Source: Lithocarpus polystachyus
Taxonomy: Eukaryota > Streptophyta > Magnoliopsida > Fagales > Fagaceae
Length of the DNA: 64,000 nt
Assembly: GCA_033629205.1 (NCBI GenBank)
Contig: CM066170.1
Span: forward strand, 11,977,501 to 12,041,500
Reading direction: 5' to 3'
This document shows positions 1 through 11,216 of this stretch, piece by piece. Both the position numbers and the translations under genes were made by a program. The notes under the pieces were generated by a model. That model was given only the letters and a program-made list of their open reading frames with translations, was not told the origin of the DNA and did not search any database. Position 1 is the first letter of the stretch; every line of letters starts with the position of its first letter.

Positions 1-649
1 TTGGAGCAAACAAATTTAGACTCAATTATACACAAAAGAACATTGCTAACTCAAGGATGGCTTTAAAATGACTAGAGTTATTTTGCAGAGACATGAAACC
101 TCATATTGCCACAGAAGATTCTTGAACCCATTCTACCAAAAGAGAGAAAATCAGCATGCTTGCATAAATACAACAATCAATAATACCACGATAATCATTA
201 TTGTCAATGTGAGATTCTATTTGAATTTCTTCATCTCCAATTGAGTTTGAAAACCTTAAACTCAAAATGAGAAATTTAGATGTTATTGGAATAGAACTAG
301 AGGAAAACCACCTTAAATTGGAGATGAAAATATATTTGGCTCTTCATTTCCATTTGATTTGAACTAGCAAACTAGCTAGTGCTAAGAAAAGTTGACAAAT
401 TAAAAGGTCCCCAGATTTTTGAGATACTCCTACACCATCTTGTGGCCCTAATAAGCGTGAAAATTTGAACCATGTACATCTTGTCTCACCAGTAGAGAGA
501 GCTAATGCAAAATTTTGTTTTGTATTGGAGGCTAGCTAACAATGGCATTCATAGCACATTTTGGGGTACATTTTCACGTTGAAGTGGACACCTTAAAACT
601 AAGTCAACCTGTGTGCTGAGGTACACCAAGGGGCAGACTTTTTTTCCTG

Positions 650-652
<3 letters not shown>

Positions 653-732
<80 letters not shown>
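653..732. repeat. (CT)n microsatellite
   Basis: About 79 bases of pure CT. The same site is occupied by CT tracts of different length in the other copies of the unit: 62,431-62,471, 56,060-56,130 and 15,428-15,454. Confidence 0.98.
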
Positions 733-735
<3 letters not shown>

Positions 736-1613
736 TCACCATATATATGTAAACTATAGACAAATGTTGAGTAACATGCAGGAATGGACACGTGATTGAA
801 GGGCCATATCAATCTTCAATAGGTTAATTATTTTCTATTTTAAATGAATCCGTTTTATAATGATTGAAAAGTTTTGTATAGACGAATTTCTTTCACAGTT
901 GAACTAGCACTCTGTAATATTTCTAACGGAAATATCTATGATTCAAATATTCCATCTCTAACTATCAATGTATAATGAAAAAAAAAAAAACCTTCATATA
1001 GAATCTCATTGTAATAAATATTATAGCTTGGTATTTATTTTTAATGTAAATGTAGCTTGGTATTTGATTATTGCTTTAAATATAAGTAGAATCATGACAT
1101 TAAGATTCAAATTTTCTGTCAAAATATTAATAAAAATTCAAAAAATTCAAAAAAAAAAAAAAAGAGATGTATTGTGTATCTCGTGGTAGTTACCACTTTT
1201 TTTTTTTTTCGTCCTTTGGGTATGGGATTTGAAACAATGATCATTCAAAAAATGTAAGCATACAAAACCCCACTCCCTGTGAGCTTATGACGACTGGAAA
1301 TTTGGGACCAATGAGTGATTTTTTTTTTAATCAAGAAAATTATGTTTGTATAATTGGACTTTGCCCAAGGAGTATTCATAGGACATTTTTGTGAATCAAA
1401 ACTGGGCCAGGTCAGGTTCACTGTGACCCGCAACCCGACCCGATAGAAATCTTAGCCAATAAAAAGAAAAAATCTTAAAAGGTTATTTTTTTATCATAGA
1501 AATAAAAAAATCTTAAGAAGTTATTTTTTATTTTTTAGCATTTACAGTAGTGATACTAAAAAATAAAAATCTTAGCCAGCCTAGTTTTGACAACTTTTAA
1601 TACTAGGTTGGCT

Positions 1614-1657
<44 letters not shown>

Positions 1658-1853
1658 TTAGAGCATTCATAGTAGTGGTGCTAACAAATTTAACTTTTAG
1701 CACCTCAAAAAGTTATTTTATCTATTTTATTACCTTACTTTACAATACACCCAAATCAAATATTTTATTTTTTTACCACTTTTATTAAAATAATATAAAC
1801 TACTCGTTAATATAATAAAAATAAAGAAGGAAAGAGAATTTAAACAGCCTAGG

Positions 1854-2281
1854 CCCTGTTTGGATTTTTTTTTCGTCACTCATTACTCATCACTTAAAAT
1901 ACCCCAATCCCACCCGTTTGGCACTCATCACCTAGTTTTGGGTTACTTTGTTTCAAACAAAAAACAAAAAAGTCAAACATTGCGGCTGGGCTTTGTTTCA
2001 AAATAAATAAATAAATAAAAAACAAAGAAAGTCCAACATTGTGGCTGAACAGTTGATTTATTACAAAAATGTCATTGAAAATAGAGTTATGAAAATTGAA
2101 AACACCTCAAATGTGTTTTCAGTTTCCATAACTTATCACTCAAAAATCAAATAATTGGGTGATGGAAACAAAAACTGAAAACAAAATCCAAACGAACTTC
2201 TCAACCACAGGTCACACTATTTTTGAGTTATGAGTTATAAAAACAGAATGATCAGTTATGAAAACATCAAATCCAGACCGC
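1854..2281. mobile_element. hAT-like MITE
   Basis: The ends carry the family-like inverted pattern GCCCTGTTTGGATTT and, at the right, its imperfect complement. Both ends are flanked by CCTAG (1,849-1,853 and 2,282-2,286), a possible target duplication. No coding capacity. The left end is also present in copy C (about 63,565), so the insertion predates that duplication. Class assignment is tentative. Confidence 0.5.
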
Positions 2282-2547
2282 TCCTAGTATTTTAAATCAA
2301 TGGTCTGTCTCTGATTTTCATGGTAAAAGTGTCAAACTAGTCAATGGTCCGTCCCTAGCATTTAAACAGAAAGAGAATCTTTGCAGGACTTGCTAATTAA
2401 GAAACACCACCTTTAACTTTTGGTTCAACTTTTTCCTCTTTTTCTTCTTTCCTTTTTCATTTATATTGGCCACTTTCTTCTCTCATGCCCAAATTGTGCA
2501 AATGATGTCATTGGGATTAGCAAATTTTTTTAATATATAAAACTACG

Positions 2548-2815
2548 AGAAATGTTATGTTTACAATATTTTTACAATAATTTTTTTTTATACAAGATAG
2601 AATTCTACTCTAGTCTAATCTAAGTGTATATGTGTGTGAAGCTCCCTCCTGGAGACTTGAACCCCGGCTCTTGCCCCCCACATCCCACATCCCACATCCC
2701 ACATCCCACAAGCACTTATACTTGTGGAGTGACCATCGTACCAAGAGTGTACGGTGGTACAATAACTTAATACTTACAATTTGTTGTAAAAATATTGTGA
2801 ATGTAATACTTTCTT
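2548..2815. mobile_element. MITE with short TIRs
   Basis: The left end ATGTTTACAATATTTTTACA is mirrored at 2,775-2,812 by an imperfect inverted copy (TTGTAAAAATATTGTGAATG). The element is interrupted by a SINE at 2,581-2,757. A solo piece of the same motif recurs at 2,820-2,850. No coding sequence. Confidence 0.6.
2581..2757 (-). mobile_element. tRNA-derived SINE (Au-like)
   Basis: On the minus strand it begins with a box A-like TGGTACGATGGTCA and continues to a box B-like GGGGTTCAAGTCTCC, with a 3' tail rich in T and A. TACAATAA flanks both ends (2,573-2,580 and 2,758-2,765) as a perfect 8-bp target duplication. A short 7-base tandem (CCCACAT) lies at 2,681-2,710. The structure matches plant Au-type SINEs as I remember them; a consensus comparison was not possible. 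Confidence 0.78.
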
Positions 2816-2900
2816 TTTAGAGAAATGTTATGTCCACAATATTTTCAGAGTGGGGAGTTGTTTAACAGTAAAAGTGAAACATCATAGAGTTGAGACCTCA

Positions 2901-2927
2901 AGAGAGAGAGAGAGAGAGAGAGAGAGT
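2901..2927. repeat. (AG)n microsatellite
   Basis: Short pure AG tract between the MITE region and the TIR element upstream of the receptor-like gene. The equivalent place in copy B (about 60,860) has no such tract. Confidence 0.9.
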
Positions 2928-3272
2928 AATGCTATTAACATAAACATTTTTACAAACTATTGATGTATTAATTTCTTATTAATTTTCATCTAAGCCTATC
3001 ATTGACAATACTTTTTTTAATCTCCCAATAATCACTTATCACATCAACAACTATAATTTGTAAAAAAAAAAAAAAAATGTAAAATAATTTGTAACTCTAA
3101 CATTTTTCAAAAAGAAAATCTAAAATTGAGTGGTTTTGCCAAGTTTAGACCGTCTAGTCTCACCAACAATAATTGAAGTCTGGTTGCCTTTAAGAGGTTG
3201 CAACAACAACTTGCATTTTCCGTCAACCCAACTTACAGAATGCTAACAAAAGAATGAGATCAAAGACTTTGG

Positions 3273-4022
3273 TCCATTCGGTTGGGATGATGGAAAAATA
3301 GAGGGATAGAAAATGAAGAGATGGTGGAAAAAAGGGAGGATATAAAAGATTTTATTTCTCCTTATTTGTATTTGGTTGAGAGGGTGGAAAAGTGGAAGGA
3401 TGGAAAACTTTTTTGTTTAGTTGAAAATAAAGTTTGTTTAAATTTACCATTATGTCTCTATTAAATAAAACAAAAAGTAACACATTATACTTTTAAAAAA
3501 TGGTGTATAGATGGACACTTCATTAAAGTAAAAAAAAAAAAAAAAAAAAAAAAGAACAAAAAAAAAAAACCAAAATTAATGAGAAAATAAACAATGAGCA
3601 CCCAAAAAAAAGAAGAAGAAAAAGAAAGCTAACCGTCCAGACAAAATCAAAGAAAGAGGAATAAAAAAAAAAAGTCAAGCACGTTAGTAAACAGAGAAAG
3701 ACAAAAATCAAAGAAAAAAAAAAAGAAAAAAAAGAAGCCAAGCACGCTAGTTAACAGAGAAATAATAAAATCAAAGAAAAAGGAAAAGAGAGAAGCCAAC
3801 ATGTTAGAGGTGAAGTCCAACCTGAGGGTTATTTTTGAAAACTCTTTTTACGAGCTTTCCCCTTTCAGTTTTTTCTCAATTTTAGGAAAAAAATACTTGG
3901 GTCTTATCATTTATTTTTTTTCCTTCCCACTCAATCAAATACACTTCAAAAATAATTTCTTTCCCATTTTCTCTCCAAAGTTTTATCTCTACCCTGTTTC
4001 ACCTCTAAACAAACACACCTTG
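3273..4022. mobile_element. Non-autonomous TIR element upstream of the receptor gene
   Basis: The left end starts GGTCCATTCGGTTGGGATG, followed by runs of GGATGGAAAA-type motifs. The right end has the complementary CTCTAAACAAACACACCT and TTTTCTCTCCAAAG motifs. The middle is A-rich and purine-biased with no gene. A clearer member of a similar family lies at 59,955-60,802. Termini are imperfect, so boundaries are approximate. Confidence 0.45.
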
Positions 4023-4100
4023 TAGTTAGCTTGAATTTGACCCCTGTTTAATCTTTTATTATTATTTATTAATCTTTTATGTTTTGCATGGTGCTATCGC

Positions 4101-4109
4101 TATAAATAG
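4101..4109 (+). promoter_or_regulatory. TATA box of the receptor-like gene
   Basis: TATAAATAG stands 157 bases upstream of the chosen ATG at 4,258, at a normal distance for a plant promoter with a roughly 120-base 5' leader. It lies just outside the TIR element at 3,273-4,022. Confidence 0.6.
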
Positions 4110-4257
4110 TTTATTTTGCTGGGGATTCTGAGACTCAGAGCTTATTAAGTAATTGGAAACCAAAAAAAAAAAAAAAATCATTCTTGTTGCACTGAATTTT
4201 CTAGCTGTGCTTCCTCTCTTCTTGATCCAAATTTTAATTGCTCTTCGATCATAGGCG

Positions 4258-6737
4258 ATGATAAAGGTCATGGGTGGAAGGTCCCTAAAACTTCTCTATG
4301 CGTTTTTAACGCTTTTCCTACATTTGAAACCAGCCCTTGGATTCACTTCAGGTGTTGGAAATGGCAGCGTTTTGTGCATAGAGAAGGAGAGACAAGCCCT
4401 CCTTGAGTTCAAAAAAGGCTTTGTTAATGGCAACGACACGCTCTCTTCGTGGGGGAGTGAAGATGAGAAGGATTGCTGCAATTGGGATCTAGTTTTCTGC
4501 GACAGCGAAACAGGCCATGTAATTGAGCTATCCCTTCATGATTATGGTTTGCGAGGTATGATTAGTCCTTCATTACTTGAGTTGCCTTATTTGACTTCTC
4601 TGGATCTCAGTGGCAATGATTTTAATCAAAGCCATATTCCAAAGTTTATTGGTTCTCTCAGTAATTTAGAAGAACTCGATCTCTCTTCGGCCAATCTCAA
4701 TGGACCGATTCCACATCAACTTGGAAACCTCTCACTCTTGCAAAATCTCTATCTCCATGATAATGATTTGAAAATTGTTGAAAATCTAGAATGGCTCTCT
4801 CATCTGTCTTCAATAGAAGACCTTGACCTAAGTTCCACAAATCTCAGTGTAGCCAATGATTGGCTGGAAGTTGTGAGTCGTCTCCCGAAACTAACAATGT
4901 TGAGATTGAGAAGCTGTGATCTTCCTCCTGTCACCGATCTCTCATCTCTCCCTCAGATCAACTTTTCCAATTCTCTCACTATTCTTGATCTTTCTACTAG
5001 CCATGTCACCCAATCAATATTTCCGTGGTTGTTGAACTATAGTACCAGCTTGGTTGAGATTTTCCTCTCTGATAACCAATTAGGAGGTTCAATTCCAGAT
5101 ATTTCCAGTAAAATGAATTCTGTTGGAACTCTTTATCTTGATTCCAATTTTTTGGAAGGTGAAATCTCAGAACAACATTTTTCAAATCTTACCATGTTAT
5201 CGGCATTGTCGTTATCTAATAATTTTTTGACTTTAAAATTCAGCAATGATTGGGTGCCCCCTTCCAGGTTGAATACCTTAGAATTGTCATTTTGTAACCT
5301 GGGTCCTGATTTCCCAAAATGGTTACGTACTCTACAACTCATTCGCCTCGATATCTCCCATAACGGAATTTCAGATACCATCCCTTCGTGGTTTTGGTAC
5401 AAAATTGAATCCGCTTCTATAAATCTTTCCTACAACCAAATTAGGGGCATGTTGCCAAATGAACCACTTAATCCACGTTTGTCTTAAATCTCTCCAACAA
5501 TAAGTTTTCGGGGATTTTAAATAATTTTTTATGCTCCACTTCGGTGCAATCCTTGATTTACCTTGATCTCTCAAACAACCAGCTATCTGGAGGCCTCGAT
5601 GTTTGTTTCGGTCAAATGCGAAAATTAAGAGTTCTAAATTTGGCCAACAATAATTTGTCTGGACAAATTCCTGACTCTGTGGGCTCTTTGATAGAACTTA
5701 GAGTACTAGATTTGAGCAACAACAGCTTCTTGGGAGAATTGCCATTGTCATTGCAAAATTGTTGAGAGTTGTCATTTATAAATCTGAGAGACAATTCATT
5801 TTCGGGAAAGCTACCGTCTTGGATGGGAGAAAGCTTGTTATCTTTGATCATTCTTGACCTTCACTCCAATAAGTTTCATGGATGCATACCGCTACAACTG
5901 TGCCAGTTAGCACATATTCAATTTTTTGACTTGTCTCAAAATAATATTTCAGGAAATATTCCACGTTGCCTTTATAATTTGACTGCCATGGCTTTTAAAA
6001 ATACAAATAATAAGCCTATTAATATTGCTGAGACCACATTTACGTTTTATTTTGGGGAAAATTATACTTTAAATATAATTGTTAGTTGGAAAGGACACTC
6101 CTACGTCTATGGAAAGAATTTTGGAGAGATGAGAAGTATAGATCTCTCAAGTAATAAATTAACCGGAGAAATTCCAGCAGAGATTTTCAACCTCACAGAA
6201 TTGAAAACATTGAACTTAACAGGAAACATGTTGACAGGACTAATTCCTCAAGGGATTGGTCGTTTGGAACAGCTAGAATCCCTGGATTTGTCGAGAAATC
6301 AACTTTCTGGTTCAATTCCTTCTAGCATTGCTGATTTGAATTTTCTGAGTTTCTTGAACTTGTCATATAACAAATTATCGGGAAGAATTCCAACAGGCAC
6401 TCAAATCCAAACCATTAACTCTTCTGGATTCATTGGCAATCTTGCACTTTGTGGCCCTCCACTTACACTGAAGTGTCCAGGAGATGTGGTACCAAATGCT
6501 GAGTCACCCAAAGGCGGTAGTAAAAACAATCAAGAAGATGAAGATGAATTCTTGAAATGCCTTTATATTGGTATGGGGCTTGGATTCATGGTGGGGTTTT
6601 GGGGAGTTTGTGGCTCTTTGATGTTGAACCGTTCCTGGAGACATCTATATTTCCGAGCGACAAGCAACTTGTATGATTGGCTCTACGTGGCAATGATAGT
6701 GAATATTGCAAGATTGCAAAGGATGTTTCAAGGCTAA
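4258..6737 (+). pseudogene. LRR receptor-like protein (EIX/Cf type), broken
   Basis: Receptor-like proteins of this class sit in the plasma membrane, sense extracellular elicitors and have no kinase of their own; they signal with SOBIR1/BAK1-type kinases (family knowledge). The first block (4,258-5,487) shows a signal peptide (residues 1-28), then an LRRNT cap with C40, CC73-74 and C81 (CCNWDLVFC), then LRRs of the LxxLxLSxN type. The second frame (from about 5,484) continues the LRRs, an island region near 5,990-6,120, more LRRs, the C-terminal cap LCGPPLTLKC, an acidic stretch, one membrane helix with glycine spacing (about 6,558-6,627) and a short cytosolic tail. Two lesions are visible: a 1-base-type frameshift near 5,480-5,488 and a TGA at 5,763-5,765 where homologues read through. 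The total (about 826 codons) is somewhat shorter than typical EIX-type proteins. ATG 4,258 was chosen for the TATA distance; ATG 4,270 is an alternative. A sequencing error cannot be excluded for either lesion. Confidence 0.9.
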
Positions 6738-6761
6738 GGAATACTGCACTTTCGCTTAAAG

Positions 6762-6861
6762 GTTTGTGAAAAAATTTTGATTTAGATATATCTCTAACTA
6801 TTTCTTTTCTTGAATTGGTTTTAATTTTTCAACCTAATGGCTATTATTTTACATTGTGTAG
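6762..6861 (+). other. Possible 3' UTR intron of the receptor-like gene
   Basis: A GT donor (AAAG|GTTTGTG) lies 24 bases after the TAA-terminated frame, and a TGTGTAG|GTCTC acceptor follows 100 bases later. Receptor-like proteins often have an intron just after the stop codon. Inference from splice signals only. Confidence 0.35.
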
Positions 6862-7545
6862 GTCTCGACAATAAGAAAAAACTTTGTGCAAGATTACATG
6901 TGTGATGTGCCTATGATTTTACATGCTTTTCTTATTCTTTGATTCACATCCATGTTGCAGTGGAAGCTTAATTTGGATTACACTTGATCTGAATATTATA
7001 GTAGGATGAGACTGTGTGTACTTTTTTTTTTTCCTTAAAAAAAAAAATTATGTGTGGCAGGTCTTGGAATTGCCTTAAATAAATTGCTTGTACCGAATTC
7101 CATAAATAACCAAGTTTCTTTAGAATATTTATGTTTTAGTTGGCCCCATAAACACCTTACAAAGCCCCTACAAACTAACGAAATCTATTAAGGACTACAA
7201 TTACAAGAAAATAATATCTGTATAATCAGGAACCAAGGTAGAAAGATCCATCCAAGGATATTTTCAATTAGTAATCAAGTTCACGGCAATGATTGAGTCA
7301 AATTCAAAAATAAATTTGCCCAAATCCCATGCCTTACGGAGTGTGTGACGAATAGCCAGCCCATAATTTTGCCGAAATGCAGAATTATATGCCTATATGC
7401 TTTTCATTCTTTTAATCAATTAATTTAGGATAAGACCAATTTTAATGTGATTTCACATAAAAGTGCTCCCGTAATTGCCTCAAGAAATGACACTTCTCCT
7501 TGAGGGTCTGTATAAATACAAGCTATCTCACATTGTGACTTCCAA

Positions 7546-7579
<34 letters not shown>

Positions 7580-7661
7580 CTTCTTCTTCTTTTCTGAAAA
7601 ATCCCTAACTATGGGTAAAATAAAAAATGATATCCAGTTTTATGACATAACACTCCACCCT

Positions 7662-7692
<31 letters not shown>

Positions 7693-8468
7693 GTGTTGTT
7701 GCTTTAAGGTAATTGGAATATAACAGGGTGTACCCTAAATAGAGTTCTAATAATATATTGTATAAAATCATTATATATTCTAGCATATATGATTTTTTTT
7801 AATAAAAAAATAGAATATTCTATTATTATGATGTGAAAGAGTATAGTCAAGAGTCTTATAGCTTAACTGATTAGCATCTCCTAGTATTTCAAACGAAAAT
7901 ATTTAGGGTTCAAAACTTCAAATATCCCTTCTTTCGAATTATCAAAAAACAATAGAGCATGAACTTATATGTTACATTTATATAAATCTCAAGGGATAAG
8001 TTTCATTATGTCCATATTGGAAGGCAGTGTCATTTTGTAAAACTTCACAGAGGGACCATGTAATTTACCAACCTATTTAATAAAAGAATAAACTAATTTA
8101 TATATTTTTTTTTTTCACAGATTCTTGATTTGCTACACATGCTAAAAAGCATGAAATGCTTTTCATATTGCTTATTTTGGGCTCATATCTATAATTTTTA
8201 ATGTTTATTTTATTTGTACTTCTTAGGCCAACACTAAAGAGTTTAGTCCAAATAGAATAAAATTTTATACTTTTTAACACAAATTCCACAACTCACAACT
8301 GATCATAAATAGAATCCTACTGCAACTGATCACAATTTGGATCTAGATCCTATGAGTCCTAATGCAATCTGAATTGTTTAACAATTCTAAGATTGTAGGA
8401 ATTGAAAATTCTACAATCTGAATTGGGATTCTAATAACCATGAAACAAAGCGAGCATGAGAATCAAAC
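6862..8468. other. Intergenic, AT-rich, no gene
   Basis: No coding frame with family resemblance. Contains a (TA)n tract at 7,552-7,580 and a poly-T run near 7,663-7,692. A SINE-like piece near 7,835-7,990 has a box A-like TAGCTTAACTGATTAGC and a box B-like AGGGTTCAAA; it is weak and listed here only as a hint. Confidence 0.5.
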
Positions 8469-11216
8469 CTCCATCCAGCAATACTGTTGTTCCATGAAGT
8501 CCTAGTGCCTCAGTTTCTTTCAATGTTAGAATTTGACTTCTTCCAAGCAAGAATGTTTGCTCTAAACAGCCCTAATGGATCCATCTGAAATTCTCCATCC
8601 TAGAGTATCCATAAAAGTATTAAAGGGACTTGTTAAAGATTGCTCAAAAAAATCATAAACCTTTTTTTTCTTTTTGAGCCAGCCGCACTATTTTTCTTTT
8701 CACCAGTGCTTGGCTCACACCATAAAGTTTTGCTTCCCATGAAGAAACTCTGAACTTAGAAACAAGCAAAGAGAGAGGGGTAATCTTCTACTGATCACAG
8801 GGGGTTAGCATTTATGGGAAAGCAGTAAAAGTCCCAAATGGCTACCATGAAAGACAACCTAAGGGCTAAGACTATCAGTACCTTGTGTAGATATAAAAAG
8901 AAACTAGTTATCCTTAGTCACGGCATATCCATCTTAGGTTTGAGGCCAAATCCTAAAATCAAATGAAGGTAGGCATATATGAACCAAATCCTAAATTGAA
9001 GGTGAAAAGAAATCCCCATAAATACTTCTTGACTTTAAAAATCAAAGGAAGTTCCATAGTTGTTGAGTCCAAGTAGAACAAATATTAGCACACATATAAA
9101 AATTCACCTAGATTACGAAGACAGAGTGCTGCACAGGTGGCAGTTGCTGCATTTTGAAGTTGGTGACTTCCAAGCGTGCACAGTTTCACATCCAGCAACT
9201 CAAGGAACTACGTGATAAACATAATTATAAGTTCTTCAAAAGTTCAAATGGCCAATAATTAAAACTTGCATAAGCACCACTCTCAACAAGAAAAAAAACA
9301 TGATATTACAGAATGCATAATACTGGAAAAAGCGGGGGGTGGGGAGTCCAAAGGTATTAAGAAAATAACGCTTCAAGTGCATACCAGCTTAAAGTCCCTC
9401 TCAATTTGTATTACTAGATCACAAGATTGGTAAGGTCTACCATTCGTCCTGCTAACACCCTTTATGGTACTTTGATTTCCAGCATCAGATGCTGAAACTA
9501 CAGGAGAAGACATTGACAATGCTTTATCCCGTAGAATGCATTCACTGTGTGGGAGGAAAGGCCCACCCAGCACCAACTGAAAAACATTTAACCAAACTAG
9601 CAGAGTTAAGCTAGATTTAAAATCGTGTGATTAACAATACAACCAAATTAAACTAGCCACTGCATCACAAAACATATCATTGAGTACAACTTCTAAGAGA
9701 ATCCATCTTTAGATAGTTATCTCAGTTAAAAATACTATTTCAGCCTTAATGTAAAACAATATGCACATTATCATAAACTTGGGTGGCACTTCAAGACACC
9801 ATTGAACATTAATTAGTGTGGAAGAAATGGACAGTATACAACAAAAACATCACTTCTAGTCTGCTTAAGCAATAATATGTTGGAGCTGCATGAATTAAAT
9901 TATACCATGGAGGTTTTCTTTACAACATATATCTCTTCTTGCTCCTGTTCATGCTCTGTACTTATTCAAATTCCCCATGCTTTTCTCAGGTAACCATAAT
10001 GCACATCAAGAAAATTGCATTAAAGAAGAAAAAATGTCCTGGGAGAGACCATAAATCATTGTTTTGACACCTAATGTGAGGAAACCAGAACATAAAGAAT
10101 GACATAAAACCAGGTCAGAAAAAGGTGATACAGCTATAATCAATCGTCACATTTTACCAAGGATATCAATGAGGTAGGGTCCATTGTGTAATTTGTTCTA
10201 AAGATTTTGCAAGTGTAACATGTAGAGAAGGAAACCATACTTGGCAGTATAACCAAAGATCAACCAGCTTCTGAGTCTCTTTTTATTCCTTGAACTAAAT
10301 TCCATTGTTCATCTAATCCAATTGGGAGGGGGGGTCGGGGGGCACAATACCGTACACAAGTTGATACCTCAAAATGACTCATATGCCCATTTTCATGCTC
10401 CATTGCCTGATCAAGAATTTTTTTAATCTGAAGGAAAAGACAATTTAATGTCTTTGCTGACACCAGCTCACCAAATCTTCCCAATGATATGCGTTCCCTT
10501 ATAGTCTGAATATGTGGGCTGCTTAAGAAAATGAAGCCTACTGTTAAAAAAATACAGCTGAAAAATAAGCAATACCTAAAAGTTAAAACTAAAAAGCAGC
10601 TGCAGACTGCATAAATCCTTTGATACATCTGAAAAACATGGAGAAATTATCAACATTAAAACAAACCCATACCTGCTATAACAACCAACAGAATACCCTT
10701 CTGCTCGTAAAATATTCGAGAGAAACGCGGCAGTTGATCCTTTTCCTTTTGTCCCAGCAATGTGAACAGCCTATATAGCTGTTGAGCTAGTTACTTAAAC
10801 TTAATACTCAAACTCATCAACAAAATGAACAAACAAATTTACAATAAAAATTCAAAATTCAGAACTTTCTGTGCCCACATACATAAAGCATTACTTTTTT
10901 TTATTTAATTCAATATTATGTAACATTCAATACCTGAAATTCTATTATATCCCAACAGAGCAGTTTTTATAAACCAAAGCTCAAAACTTTTACATTTTCT
11001 CAGAAACCAAAGAAAAAAAAAAAAAAAAGTGTTGGACTTTGGACCTTGAACTGAGCTTGAGGATTGCCGAGCCGCTCCATAAGCCGCCTCATCCGACCCA
11101 GATCGAACCCATCATCCGAGTCCGTACCAGCGCCTTTGGGCACGCCCACTTTCTCGTAGTTCTTCAAAATATCCATGTACTCCATCAACTCCTTCAGCTC
11201 TGGCTCCTCCGAATGT
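8469..11216 (-). pseudogene. DHFS: Dihydrofolate synthetase (DHFS/FPGS family) pseudogene with introns
   Basis: The intact enzyme joins glutamate to dihydropteroate in mitochondrial folate synthesis. Six exons can be read on the minus strand with GT-AG borders. 11,216-11,045 carries LKNYEKVGVPKGAGTDSDD and LGRMRRLMERLGNP. 10,770-10,673 carries the ATP-binding loop GTKGKGS. 10,518-10,368 carries SPHIQTIRERISL to SHFE. 9,576-9,385 carries VLGGPFLPH. 9,207-9,109 carries LGSHQLQNAATATCAALCLR. 8,599-8,469 carries LLGRSQILT to TVLLDG. The central exons with the GLGGxxDATN metal-binding region are missing between 10,368 and 9,576. The N-terminal targeting part and everything after VLLDG are missing too. 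The 8,599-8,469 exon has lost one base after SIRA. The best match by memory is plant DHFS rather than the three FPGS paralogues. Retained introns show it arose by DNA duplication, not retrocopying. Confidence 0.9.

Larger units (their letters stand above)
1..2320 (+). repeat. Tandem/segmental repeat unit, copy A
   Basis: The first bases match 61,783 onward with a constant offset, and the match continues base for base with scattered substitutions and small indels to the end of the window. Diverged relatives lie at 53,250-60,950 (copy B) and 15,000-15,560 (copy D). The unit holds a CT microsatellite, MITE-like pieces and no convincing gene; short open frames here are low complexity. It leads into the receptor-like gene at 4,258. 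Seen directly; that this is a tandem duplication of a receptor locus is inference. Confidence 0.9.

Noticed and set aside
549..812. Open frame of alternating Arg-Glu on the minus strand (also 43,586-43,780 and 56,014-56,196)
   Set aside because: Translation of CT/GA microsatellites; no gene.
3523..4271. Phenylalanine- or lysine-rich open frames upstream of the receptor gene
   Set aside because: Low-complexity A/T-run translation inside a TIR element, without a start context or family match.
10260..10367. Extension of the DHFS exon into the downstream open frame
   Set aside because: The family match ends at SHFE with a GT donor at 10,367; the remainder reads through an intron with a G/C-run.
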